This document shows, piece after piece, positions 45,071-53,746 of a stretch of DNA of 64,000 nt. The position numbers and the translations under genes were made by a program. The notes under the pieces are model-generated. The model ran no database searches. It was not told where the DNA came from and was given only the letters and a program-made list of their open reading frames with translations. The stretch is from Anaerolineae bacterium. GTDB lineage: Bacteria; Chloroflexota; Anaerolineae; Aggregatilineales; Phototrophicaceae. The DNA is taken from contig JAHDWN010000034.1 of NCBI GenBank assembly GCA_023382675.1, positions 1-64,000 of the forward strand. Direction: 5' to 3'. How positions within the stretch are numbered: position 1 is the first letter of the stretch; every line of letters begins with the position of its first letter.

Positions 45071-47320
45071 ATGAAGCGGTTGTTCTTGTTACTGATGGGG
45101 CTGCTGATGCTCGCGGCGACCCCAGCCCTGGCACAGGTTGTGTGTCCAACGATGCCGCCCTGTCCGCCAGATCAGCCCTGCCCAATGATGCCTGAATGCG
45201 TGCCGGTGCGCCCCGGAGTCTTCACCAACCCGGAATGGTTGAAGATCGAGTATCACCGGGTTCGCGTTGACATCACCAATCAGATCGCCCGCACAGACGT
45301 AGACATGATGTTCGTGAATGAGGGCAATGGTCTGGCTGAAGGCACATTCGTGTTTCCGCTGCCGCAAGGCGCAGCTGTCGAAGCACTGACAATGTATATC
45401 AATGGCACGCCGATTGAAGCGCAGATTCTACCTGCAGACCAGGCGCGCGCGATTTATGATGAAATCGTGCGCCAATACCGCGATCCGGCGCTGCTGGAAT
45501 ACGTCGGGACGCAGGCTGTGCAAGCGAATATCTTCCCGATTCCACCTGGCGAGACGCGCCGCATCACCATCACTTATTCGCAGGCCCTGACCGTCGATAA
45601 TGAACTGGTGCATTACGTGTATCCGCTGGATGTGACACGTCTGACCACGCGCCGCCCGGTTGAGCAGACGAGTATCAGCGTTAGCGTGAATGGCGACACG
45701 GAAATCAGCAATATCTATTCGCCGAGCCACAATATTGCCATTAGCCGTGGCGATGATGGGCGCAGTTTCCGCGCCGGGTTCGAAGCGGCATACTACACGC
45801 CGGATCAAGATTTCAGCCTGTTCTACGGCGTGACGACCGCTGACGAAATCAGCCTCAACCTGCTGACCTACCGTGACAGTGCCAACGAAGATGGCTTCTT
45901 CATGTTGATGATCCAGCCACCGCACTCGGCCCAGGAGCGCATCGTCGCCAAAGACCTGGTGCTGGTGGTCGATCAATCGGGCAGCATGGACGGCGTCAAA
46001 TGGCGTCAGGCGCAGGCGGCGGCGACCTACGTGCTAGAGAATCTGAATCCCGCAGATCGGTTCAACGTCATTCTGTTCAGCACCGGCTGGCGGCTGTACA
46101 GCAACCAGCTTGAGAGCGCGACATCAGCACGTGAAGCCGCAGACTGGGTCAATGGACAGTCTGCCGATGGCGGCACGGACATCAACGGGGCGCTGACGAC
46201 GGCCCTCGGCTTTGCCGATGCCGAGCGACCGCTGACGATCCTGTTCATCACCGATGGTTTACCGACCGAAGGTGAAGTTGACCCGCAGATGATCCTGAGC
46301 AATCTTGGCGCTGCTGCCAAGCCGAATGCACGCATCTTCTCGTTCGGCGTCGGTGATGACGTTGATACCTTCTTGCTCGACTCCATCGTACGCGAGCATC
46401 GCGGCTCCGGCTCGTATGTGCGTCCGTCAGAGCGTATTGACGAAGAGGTTGCCAGCCTGTACAACCGCATCAGCTCGCCCGTCATGACCGACGTACAGCT
46501 TGAGATTGACGATGTGATGGTCGATACGGTCTATCCGGCGCAGCCGCTGCCTGACCTGTTCGCAGGCAACCAGTTGATCATCGTTGGGCGCTACCGCAAC
46601 GGCATCGACTCGACCGCGATCCGCCTGAGTGGTGTCGTAAACGGCGAGCAGCAGACGGTGACCTACAACAACATGGCCTTCTCTGAACGTGCGGGCGGCG
46701 AGCCGTTCATCGCGCGGCTCTGGGCGACACGGCGCATCGGTGAACTGCTGAATACGATCCGGCTGCGCGGCGAAAATCGCGAGCTGGTGGACAGCATTGT
46801 CAGCCTGAGCGTGCGTTATGGCATCATTACGCCCTACACCAGCTTCTTGATCCAGGAAGACGACATCCTGACGCAGACAGGGCGAGCGCAGGCCGCCGAG
46901 GAATTCGACGCTGATCGACGTGCCTTTGACGGCGCGACCGGAAGCGCTGCTGTGGATGCTGCTGATGCTTTCTCCAGCATGGAGCAGGCTGCCGCACCCG
47001 CTATGCCAACGATGAGTCCGATGCCGACGGCAACCGCGCCCGGTGGCGTTGCTGTGGGTGGCGAGGGAGAGGTCGGCGGCCAGATCACGCCCGAAAACCC
47101 GATCCAGACTGTGGCGGGCAAGACGTTCATCCTCCAGCAGGGCGTGTGGACGGACACGACCTTCGAGCCGGACACGATGGAGACCCAGAAAGTCGTGTTT
47201 CTGAGCGATGAGTACTTCGCGCTCCTGGCTGCGCAGCCAGCGTTGAGCGAGTTCTTCGCGCTCGGCGACCGCGTGATTGTCGTCTACGAGGATGTGGCCT
47301 ACGAGGTCGTCACCGAATAG
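45071..47320 (+). CDS. VIT and von Willebrand factor A domain protein, secreted
   Basis: The 749-residue precursor has a signal peptide ending at PALAQ, then a short Cys/Pro/Met-rich stretch (about 22-42, five Cys), a VIT domain (about 45-170, as in inter-alpha-trypsin inhibitor heavy chains), and a vWA domain (about 295-470) with the metal-ion site DQSGS at Asp301 and later Thr and Asp residues (TDINGAL, FITDG). A C-terminal Thr/Pro-Met-rich segment precedes a short ordered tail. The ATG at 45071 follows GGAGGT. It is presumably surface-exposed and binds a ligand; the Cys cluster is unusual. Confidence 0.92.
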   Translation: MKRLFLLLMGLLMLAATPALAQVVCPTMPPCPPDQPCPMMPECVPVRPGVFTNPEWLKIEYHRVRVDITNQIARTDVDMMFVNEGNGLAEGTFVFPLPQGAAVEALTMYINGTPIEAQILPADQARAIYDEIVRQYRDPALLEYVGTQAVQANIFPIPPGETRRITITYSQALTVDNELVHYVYPLDVTRLTTRRPVEQTSISVSVNGDTEISNIYSPSHNIAISRGDDGRSFRAGFEAAYYTPDQDFSLFYGVTTADEISLNLLTYRDSANEDGFFMLMIQPPHSAQERIVAKDLVLVVDQSGSMDGVKWRQAQAAATYVLENLNPADRFNVILFSTGWRLYSNQLESATSAREAADWVNGQSADGGTDINGALTTALGFADAERPLTILFITDGLPTEGEVDPQMILSNLGAAAKPNARIFSFGVGDDVDTFLLDSIVREHRGSGSYVRPSERIDEEVASLYNRISSPVMTDVQLEIDDVMVDTVYPAQPLPDLFAGNQLIIVGRYRNGIDSTAIRLSGVVNGEQQTVTYNNMAFSERAGGEPFIARLWATRRIGELLNTIRLRGENRELVDSIVSLSVRYGIITPYTSFLIQEDDILTQTGRAQAAEEFDADRRAFDGATGSAAVDAADAFSSMEQAAAPAMPTMSPMPTATAPGGVAVGGEGEVGGQITPENPIQTVAGKTFILQQGVWTDTTFEPDTMETQKVVFLSDEYFALLAAQPALSEFFALGDRVIVVYEDVAYEVVTE

Positions 47321-47355
47321 CTGAAGCCACGACGCGATAATCACAAATTACCCTG

Positions 47356-47390
47356 GAAGGACGGACAGCCAGCTCCGTCCTTCTTTTGTT
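47356..47390 (+). terminator. Rho-independent terminator of the VIT-vWA gene
   Basis: A perfect 10-bp stem (47356-47365 with 47374-47383), 8-base loop and TTTTGTT tail. Confidence 0.92.
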
Positions 47391-47484
47391 CAGGAGAAAT
47401 CCTCAATCTGATCTATTTCACAGGTCGAGCGTGTGGCGTTAAACTGGTGTCACTTACCGCTGAGTGCCACGCCAGGAGTAAATT

Positions 47485-48876
47485 ATGACATCTCGCGCAA
47501 TCGTCATCGGCGGGAGTATCGCCGGGCTGCTCCATGCACGCATTCTGGCCGAGTTCTTTGACGACGTGAGTGTCATCGAACGCGATGCCCTGCCGGAAGC
47601 GCCAGATTTTCGCAATGGTGTTCCACAGGGGCGTCACGTTCACGCCCTGTTAGCGCAGGGGCAGCAGCTCATGGAGAAGCTGTTTCCTGGACTGGCAGAC
47701 GACTTCGTCGAAATCGGCGCGCCCCGCCTGACGTGGGGACTGGATACGGCCTACATGACATCCGGCGGCTGGCTGCGCCGTTACGATACAGGCATTCAGG
47801 TCAACCAGATAACACGGATCGCGCTCGAATTTCTGCTGCGGAAACGCTTGCAGAAGCTATATCCGAACGTCACTTTCGTCAGCGACTGTGTGGCCGAGGG
47901 ACTAGCCAGCAACGGCAGCCGGGTCACGGGCATTCACTGTACACCGCGGGGTGGTGAAACTGAAACGAAGCTTGCCGATCTTGTGGTCGATGCCAGTGGC
48001 CGCAACTCGAAAGCGCCCGAATGGTTGAAGGCCTTGGGCTATGAAGCTCCTCTGGAAACGCAGGTCAAATCCTACATCGGGTATGCGACGCGCTGGTATG
48101 AATGCCCCGCAGATCCCCCGGACTGGCGCATCCTGTTCATCCAGGCGAACCCGAAGCGCGGTATTTTGCGCGGAGCAGCCATTTTCGAGGTCGAGGGTGG
48201 TCGTTGGCTGGCGACGCTGGGCGGTGTCAATAAGGACTACCCGCCGACAGATGAAGCCGGGTTTCTGGAGTACGCGCGTTCACTGCCGACGCCGGTATTC
48301 TATGAGGCGATCCGAGATGCGAAGCCGCTGTCGCCGATCTATGGCTACCGGATCGAGGGCAATCGGTTGCGTCACTATGAAAAGGTGGCGCGCCAGCCGG
48401 ACGGTTTTATCGTCGTCGGCGATGCTGTCTGCGGCTTCAATCCATTGTACGGCCAGGGGATGACGGTTGCGGCTATCGAGGCCGTGCTGCTGCGCGAGAT
48501 GTTGGCGAAGACGGCGCTGCCGCTGCCGGAGGGCTTCGCAAGCGTATTTCAGCAGCGTCTCGCGAAAGCGATCCAGAATGCCTGGCTGCTGGCGACCGGA
48601 GAAGATCTGCGCTATCCGGGCACGGAAGGCACGAAGCCCGGCACTGCTGATCGATTCGTCCAGTGGTACACGGATCGCGTGCTTGAAGTCATGCCCTATG
48701 ACGAGACGATCTCGCACGCATTCACCGAGGTCGCTAATTTGACGGCGAGTCCAACCGTCTTGCTCCGACCTTCAGTTGCGCTCCGGGTCTTACGACACCA
48801 ACTGCGCGGCAGCCACCATGACAGCTCGGATTCACTCAGCAGTGTCCCACCGCGCGTGACTTCGACAACGACGTAA
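47485..48876 (+). CDS. FAD-dependent monooxygenase-like oxidoreductase
   Basis: The 463-residue flavoprotein starts with a dinucleotide-binding fold (IVIGGSIAGLLHARIL, GxGxxG variant with GGSIAG) and has VVDASGRNS and GDAVCGFNPLYGQGMTVAA, the FAD-ribityl motif of group A flavin monooxygenases and related halogenases. The C-terminal 50 residues are Ser/Thr-rich. The ATG has AGGAG close by. A hydroxylase acting on an aromatic or polyketide-like substrate is a possible role. A 178-bp gap separates it from the decarboxylase gene, so cotranscription is uncertain. Confidence 0.85.
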   Translation: MTSRAIVIGGSIAGLLHARILAEFFDDVSVIERDALPEAPDFRNGVPQGRHVHALLAQGQQLMEKLFPGLADDFVEIGAPRLTWGLDTAYMTSGGWLRRYDTGIQVNQITRIALEFLLRKRLQKLYPNVTFVSDCVAEGLASNGSRVTGIHCTPRGGETETKLADLVVDASGRNSKAPEWLKALGYEAPLETQVKSYIGYATRWYECPADPPDWRILFIQANPKRGILRGAAIFEVEGGRWLATLGGVNKDYPPTDEAGFLEYARSLPTPVFYEAIRDAKPLSPIYGYRIEGNRLRHYEKVARQPDGFIVVGDAVCGFNPLYGQGMTVAAIEAVLLREMLAKTALPLPEGFASVFQQRLAKAIQNAWLLATGEDLRYPGTEGTKPGTADRFVQWYTDRVLEVMPYDETISHAFTEVANLTASPTVLLRPSVALRVLRHQLRGSHHDSSDSLSSVPPRVTSTTT

Positions 48877-49054
48877 CCGGGCAGTTTTGGCGGCGAAATT
48901 GTCCTTGCGCGGGGTGCATTGGGTTAGTGTGTAGTCGCACGTGTCTGCCAGCTAAATCCTCACGATAACTTAAGGAAATAAGATGCAAATACTCCTTATG
49001 ATGTGATGCTTGTGCGTCCGCATCAGTTTTAAGAGAGGTGACCTGTAAAGCTAG

Positions 49055-50236
49055 ATGAATATCCGCCTAAACGCTGCACTCAACGACCCCACACTTGCGA
49101 CTCCCGCACTCGTCATTGACTTCGAAGACATCACCCATACTTATGCCCGATTTGGTCATGCTTTCCCCGGTGGACACGTTTACTACGCTATGAAAGCAAA
49201 CGCGAATCCGCAGGTCGTGAAACACATTGCCGATCTGGGCGGCGGGTTCGAGATCGCTTCGATGGCGGAACTTCAACTGGCGCTGGATACCGGCGCATCG
49301 GGCGACAGGATTATTTGCAGCAATCCGATCAAGCACCCGCAGTTCATCGCGCGGATGCAGGATGTCGGTGTGTATGCCATGGTCATCGACTCGACGTTCG
49401 AGCTTGAGAAGGTGGCGCACTACGCGCCCGGCGCGCGCATCTACGTGCGGTTGGCGGTCGATAACACCGGCAGCGTGCTGCCGCTGGCGGGCAAGTTTGG
49501 CGTCGATGCTGCGACAGCCGTGGAATTGTGCGACCAGGCGCGGGCACTGGGCTTGCAGCCGATTGGGACGATGTTCCACGTTGGGTCGCAGTGCCTGTCG
49601 ACAGCCAACTGGGTCAACGCGATCCGCGCGGCAGCGGATGTCTGGCGCGTGGCAGCAGAACACGGTCACCATTTCCACTTCCTGGATCTGGGCGGTGGCT
49701 ATCCGGCAGGGCATTACCATACGCCGAGCATCCCGACAATTGAAGACATCGGCGCGGAAGTGATGGCGGCGGTAGAAGCCTACATCCCGAAGCGCGATGA
49801 TCTGATGCTGGTGATGGAACCCGGTCGCGGCATGGTCGGTGAGTCCGGGCGCTTGCTCTCGGCGGTGTTCGGCAAGGCGCAGCGCGGCGAGGAAACCTGG
49901 CTCTACCTGGATGCGGGCGTTTTCAATGGCTTGATGGAAACCTATGAAGGCTTTCCGCCGGTCGTCTCGCATCTGGACGATGCGGCGCTTGTACGCCCAT
50001 TGCGCAAATACACGCTCGCCGGGCCAAGCTGCGATAGCTGTGATGTGATCGCGCGCGACGTGCTGCTCCCGGAAGTCCACATCGGCGACCGGTTGGTGTT
50101 CTTCGATGCCGGGGCCTACACGAACGAGTACGCAGCGGCCTTCAACGGCTTTCCGATCCCGGCATTCGTGCCCCTGCTGCCCGGTGAGCAGGAGGAGCGG
50201 ATTCTGGAGACGGTGTACGACTTCACCCCCGTTTGA
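49055..50236 (+). CDS. Ornithine/diamine-type PLP decarboxylase (alanine racemase fold)
   Basis: The 393-residue enzyme is a fold-type III PLP decarboxylase. Lys47 in YYAMKANANP binds PLP, HVGSQ and DLGGGYPAG are the phosphate-site motifs, EPGRGMV follows, and GPSCDSCDV provides the inter-subunit Cys326 used by ornithine decarboxylases. The motif favours ornithine or lysine decarboxylase over diaminopimelate or carboxynorspermidine enzymes, so putrescine or cadaverine is the expected product. It heads the amine cluster and has its own terminator. The ribosome site GAGAGGTGA is about 18 bases upstream, rather far. Confidence 0.88.
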   Translation: MNIRLNAALNDPTLATPALVIDFEDITHTYARFGHAFPGGHVYYAMKANANPQVVKHIADLGGGFEIASMAELQLALDTGASGDRIICSNPIKHPQFIARMQDVGVYAMVIDSTFELEKVAHYAPGARIYVRLAVDNTGSVLPLAGKFGVDAATAVELCDQARALGLQPIGTMFHVGSQCLSTANWVNAIRAAADVWRVAAEHGHHFHFLDLGGGYPAGHYHTPSIPTIEDIGAEVMAAVEAYIPKRDDLMLVMEPGRGMVGESGRLLSAVFGKAQRGEETWLYLDAGVFNGLMETYEGFPPVVSHLDDAALVRPLRKYTLAGPSCDSCDVIARDVLLPEVHIGDRLVFFDAGAYTNEYAAAFNGFPIPAFVPLLPGEQEERILETVYDFTPV

Positions 50237-50280
50237 CTGACCAGGCACGAGGACGTGTCTCAGAATTAGCATCGAGCAGG

Positions 50281-50312
50281 CGCACCCTCATTTTTCGGGG
50301 GTGCGTCTTTGT
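50281..50312 (+). terminator. Terminator of the decarboxylase gene
   Basis: Stem CGCACCC (50281-50287) and GGGTGCG (50299-50305), with an extra G-rich edge, followed by TCTTTGTTT. Confidence 0.8.
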
Positions 50313-50399
50313 TTCGAACCCCGTTGACTTAATTCAGAAATCCAGGTACGCTACTCGCAAGAGCGAAGCAATGCATGTTTTAGCAAAGCAGGTGCTTAG

Positions 50400-50985
50400 A
50401 TGGCAACGCTGGTGATAGGCGCGGGAACAGCCGGATTGATGGCTGCGCGTGAACTCAGCAATGCCGGCGTAAATGTCCTCGTACTGGAGGCGCGTGATCG
50501 AATAGGCGGTCGCGTGCATACGGATACTACATTTGCCCCGCATCCGGTCGAGTTCGGCGCGGAATTCATCCACGAAGATACCGCTCCGACGTGACTGATA
50601 GCCCGTGAGTCAGGGCTAAAAACACTCTTCTGGCACAAAACAGACGATTCGCTTGTGCGGCTGGCCGATGGTTCACTGCGCACGATAGCGGAAGCGGGCG
50701 CACTCTACCCCCACTTTGACATGACGCGGTCGTGGGACTTGCCGCTTGACTCGCCGCCGGGCGCTGACGAGTCTACGGAGTCGCACCTGAAGCGTATTGG
50801 TGAAGCCGGTGCGCAGCCGAATTTCCGTTCCTTATTCCCTAGGTGGCTACAGCGCAAGCGACCCCGCCTCTATTGGAGAGGCGACGGCGAAGAACGCCTG
50901 GGCAGCGACGGTGCATGGTGCTCTCGTAAGCGGGCAGCGTGCAGCAGCCGAAGTGCAGCAGTACTTGTTGCACCCTATTGTGTAA
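50400..50985 (+). pseudogene. Remnant of a flavin amine oxidase gene
   Basis: The 5' part encodes the FAD-binding start of a monoamine/polyamine oxidase ([38 protein letters not shown]). An in-frame TGA at 50592-50594 interrupts it at a place where relatives commonly have Trp (DTAPT-W). The frame then continues (LFWHKTDDSLVRL) to about 50835. From about 50840 the C-terminal FAD motif GEATAKNAWAATVHGALVSG appears in another frame. A functional oxidase has about 430-450 residues, so more than half is missing. The locus is thus a deleted, frameshifted remnant with a nonsense codon. It probably once oxidised a polyamine from the decarboxylase. Confidence 0.85.
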
Positions 50986-51774
50986 ATGACACGAAAGCGG
51001 AACATCATGTTAGCCTATCCGGTTAAATCCGGACACATCGACCAACAACTGAATACTGAAATTATCGTCGTACCCGCATCAGAGCGGTACGTCGAGCAGA
51101 TGGCGGTGTTGCAGCGCCTCGCCTATGATGATGACGACATCATGGAGGAAGACCAGTTCGCCAGCCACCTGCGCTACTTCCCCGAAGGGCAATTCATCGC
51201 CCTTGATCCCGAAACCGACACAGTGGTCGGAACAACTTCGGGAATGCGAATCAACTTCAGCCGCGAGGAAAAACTGCTCGAAAGCTGGCACGTCACCACC
51301 GGCGACGGTTGACTGAGCACGCATAACCCCGACGGTGAATGGATGTACGGCGTGGAGTCGTGTGTACATCCAGAATATCGCGGACGCGGCGTGGGCAGCT
51401 TGCTCATGGATGCACGCTTTGACGTGCTGCGCCGCCTGAATCTACGCGGTCTGGTCGCCGGCTCGATACCGATGGACTATCACAAAGTCGCGGCGAGCAT
51501 GACGATTGAGGACTACGTCTGCGAGGTCGTCGAGGGCAAACGTTTCGACACCAATCTATCCAAGCAACTGCACAAAGGGTTCCAGGCTCATAACCTGATC
51601 CCGGAGTACATCTATGATCCGCGCTCGCTCAATTGGGCGGTCGCAATCGTGTGGGATAACCCTGCTTACGAACCGGGCAAGGTTGCGGAAGCGCCTTTGT
51701 TCAAAGTGCCGCGTCTGTACCGGGCGGCGCTCAAGTCTGTAACTCGTAATCCAGATGGGGCGGCAGGGTCGTAA
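50986..51774 (+). pseudogene. GNAT acetyltransferase, amine-cluster paralogue 2, with in-frame UGA
   Basis: The reading frame is complete over 262 codons apart from one TGA at 51310-51312. Aligned to the next two genes by eye, that codon corresponds to Trp (SDGWLMRHKP at 52.26 kb and ADAWLSTHDP at 53.17 kb). The rest is intact: EYAEQM-type start (RYVEQMAVLQRL), FPEGQFIAL, GEWMYGVESCVHPEYRGRGVGSLLMDARF (acetyl-CoA loop) and EDYVCEVVEGKRF. A TGG to TGA mutation is the simplest reading; readthrough or recoding would leave a full protein. The start is uncertain (ATG 50986 or 51007). No SECIS-like hairpin follows the UGA. Confidence 0.75.
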
Positions 51775-51965
51775 TGGCATTGACGATGATCATCACCTGA
51801 TTGCAGGTGGCGTGAAAGATTGGCCGGGTGTGGATTTACCCACCAATGCCCGGCCAACAAGCCGTGCCGGTACAGTGATGATTGTTGAAAACGACGAAAG
51901 ATGTGGGAAAGCGCTTCATTGTTGGCGGGCTTTTACAAAGGATACAAAGCGCAGCGCGCGAATCT

Positions 51966-52721
51966 ATGGTCACTTTAGCCAATGACCAAACTGGCGCAGG
52001 AATTATGATTACTCGTAGTGGTGTGCAATATGCCGAGAGCATGGAAATGCTCCAGCATCTGGTGTATCACTCGACGCCTCAGGTGCCGCAAGACTCGATG
52101 CGTGCGGAGCAATTCCGTCACCACATGAAGGTCTTTCCACAGGGGCAGTTCGTCGCTGTTGACCAGGCGACGAACGAGGTGATTGGATTGACGGTGAGTA
52201 TGCGTCTCGATTTCGATCCTGAGCATCCCTTCATTGAACCCTGGCACGTGACGATCAGCGATGGGTGGCTGATGCGGCACAAACCGAAGGGTGAGTGGAT
52301 GTATGGCGTCGAGTCGTGCGTACACCCCGCCTACCGCAGTATGGGCGTCGGCGGCAAATTGATGGAAGCGCGTTTTGAAATCGCACGGCGGCAGAATCTG
52401 CGCGGGATGGTCGCTGGCAGCGCCCTGGTGAGCTATTACCGTTACAGCGAGCGGTTATCTCCTGAAGATTACGTGCGCGGTGTTGTCGCCGGTAAATACT
52501 TCGACACAAACTTGAGCAAACAAATCGCCAAGGGTTTCCGTCCCCTGATGACGATTCCGAATTACGTCACCGACGTTGAAGCTTGCGGTTGGGGTGTCGT
52601 GATCGTCTGGGACAACCCCGCATATGACCCGCTGCAAAAGCCACGCCGCATTTTTGCCAGACCTTATGTGTATTACCCGCACGCGCGCCAGCCTGAGCCG
52701 GAGCAGGGGCAGGCGGCCTGA
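51966..52721 (+). CDS. GNAT acetyltransferase, amine-cluster paralogue 3
   Basis: The 251-residue protein (from ATG 51966; longer starts at 51882 and a shorter one at 52005 are possible) belongs to the tandem GNAT group. QYAESMEMLQHLVY, FPQGQFVAVD, WMYGVESCVHPAYRSMGVGGKLMEARF, LRGMVAGSALVSYYRY and EDYVRGVVAGKYFDTNLSKQ are shared with the other copies. The acetyl-CoA loop here is RSMGVGG, slightly diverged from the RGxGxG/A consensus. It presumably acetylates an amine or amino acid of the cluster. Confidence 0.85.
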   Translation: MVTLANDQTGAGIMITRSGVQYAESMEMLQHLVYHSTPQVPQDSMRAEQFRHHMKVFPQGQFVAVDQATNEVIGLTVSMRLDFDPEHPFIEPWHVTISDGWLMRHKPKGEWMYGVESCVHPAYRSMGVGGKLMEARFEIARRQNLRGMVAGSALVSYYRYSERLSPEDYVRGVVAGKYFDTNLSKQIAKGFRPLMTIPNYVTDVEACGWGVVIVWDNPAYDPLQKPRRIFARPYVYYPHARQPEPEQGQAA

Positions 52722-52862
52722 CTGTGAATTTGATCATCGCCGCGGCGTTTTGGGCGATGTTTAGGTGCATTGGTTACGGTTTGGATGCGAGCGCAGTCGC
52801 TCGCTGAAAGACAGATATTTTGTAGGCATAGTGGGAAGGAAGAAGCGCTCCAGCGCCATCAT

Positions 52863-53630
52863 ATGAGCACCGATAGCAGTGACCCTGCGAGGTCACCCAT
52901 CCACATCATTCACAGCCGTCCAGAATATGCTGAGCAGATGGAGCTGCTCCAGCACGCAGTCTACGGCACGAGCCGGAGCAACCTGGGCGACGCAATGCTG
53001 GCAGAACAATTCGTCGCACACATGAAAATTTTTCCTCAAGGGCAATACATCGCCGTCACCGATGATGATCGGGTCATCGGGCTGACAGCGAGTATGCGCG
53101 TGAAATTTAACCCCAAGCGCCCTCACAACCTGATAGAACCCTGGCGCGAAACAACAGCGGACGCATGGCTGTCGACCCACGATCCACAGGGCAACTGGCT
53201 CTATGGCGTCGAGTCTTCGGTACATGCTGATTATCGTGGGTGTGGCATTGGCCGCGCGCTGATGGATGCGCGCTGGCACGTCATTACCAAGTTGAACTTG
53301 CGCGGCATGGTGGCCGGGGGCGCACTCAAAGATTACCACCGTTATGCAAGACGTATGCCGGTAGATACTTACGTGCGCGCTGTGGTGCGCGGTGAGATCT
53401 TCGATACGAATCTCACCAAGCAGATCCACATGGGTTTCAAGGTCATCGCCATCATCCCTAATTACGTCGACGATCCCGACACGCTCGGCTATGCGGCGTT
53501 GATCACGTGGGAGAACCCGAATTATCATCCTGAGCGTAGGCCACAGCGTGTGGTTGCAAAACGCACGACGATCCGCCTGCGCCCGGGCAAGCAACCAAAG
53601 ACGGGGCAGTCGCCGGCTGCACACGTATAA
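52863..53630 (+). CDS. GNAT acetyltransferase, amine-cluster paralogue 4
   Basis: The 255-residue protein is the third tandem copy, with EYAEQMELLQHAVY, FPQGQYIAVTD, STHDPQGNWLYGVESS, RGCGIGRALMDAR (acetyl-CoA loop, good consensus), LRGMVAGGALKDYHRY and VDTYVRAVVRGEIFDTNLTKQ. The ATG at 52863 lacks a close ribosome site; GGAAGGAAG lies about 25 bases upstream. It differs from the other copies in a basic C-terminal tail (RRPQRVVAKRTT). The two conserved blocks after the GNAT core are characteristic of the group. Confidence 0.87.
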   Translation: MSTDSSDPARSPIHIIHSRPEYAEQMELLQHAVYGTSRSNLGDAMLAEQFVAHMKIFPQGQYIAVTDDDRVIGLTASMRVKFNPKRPHNLIEPWRETTADAWLSTHDPQGNWLYGVESSVHADYRGCGIGRALMDARWHVITKLNLRGMVAGGALKDYHRYARRMPVDTYVRAVVRGEIFDTNLTKQIHMGFKVIAIIPNYVDDPDTLGYAALITWENPNYHPERRPQRVVAKRTTIRLRPGKQPKTGQSPAAHV

Positions 53631-53701
53631 TCGTCAGTGACAGGGGCTTGTGGAAACACAGGCCTCTGTTCATGTCTGATGCCGCCATCCCAGAGCGGCG
53701 A

Positions 53702-53707
53702 TATAAT
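53702..53707 (+). promoter_or_regulatory. -10 box before the aminotransferase gene
   Basis: A perfect TATAAT lies 40 bases before the ATG at 53747, which supports that start over upstream in-frame ATGs. No clear -35 is visible. Confidence 0.45.
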
Positions 53708-53746
53708 TTGGGGAACAATGTTCTTGAGTCACGGAAGAATTCAATC

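Noticed and set aside
46427-47344. 305-residue minus-strand frame
   Set aside because: Antisense to the vWA protein; no ribosome site.
49067-50272. 401-residue minus-strand frame
   Set aside because: Antisense to the decarboxylase with intact PLP motifs.
50599-50618. Hairpin after UGA as a SECIS element
   Set aside because: The stem starts 4 bases after UGA, the loop lacks the conserved GU-type bases, and the host gene is deleted downstream.
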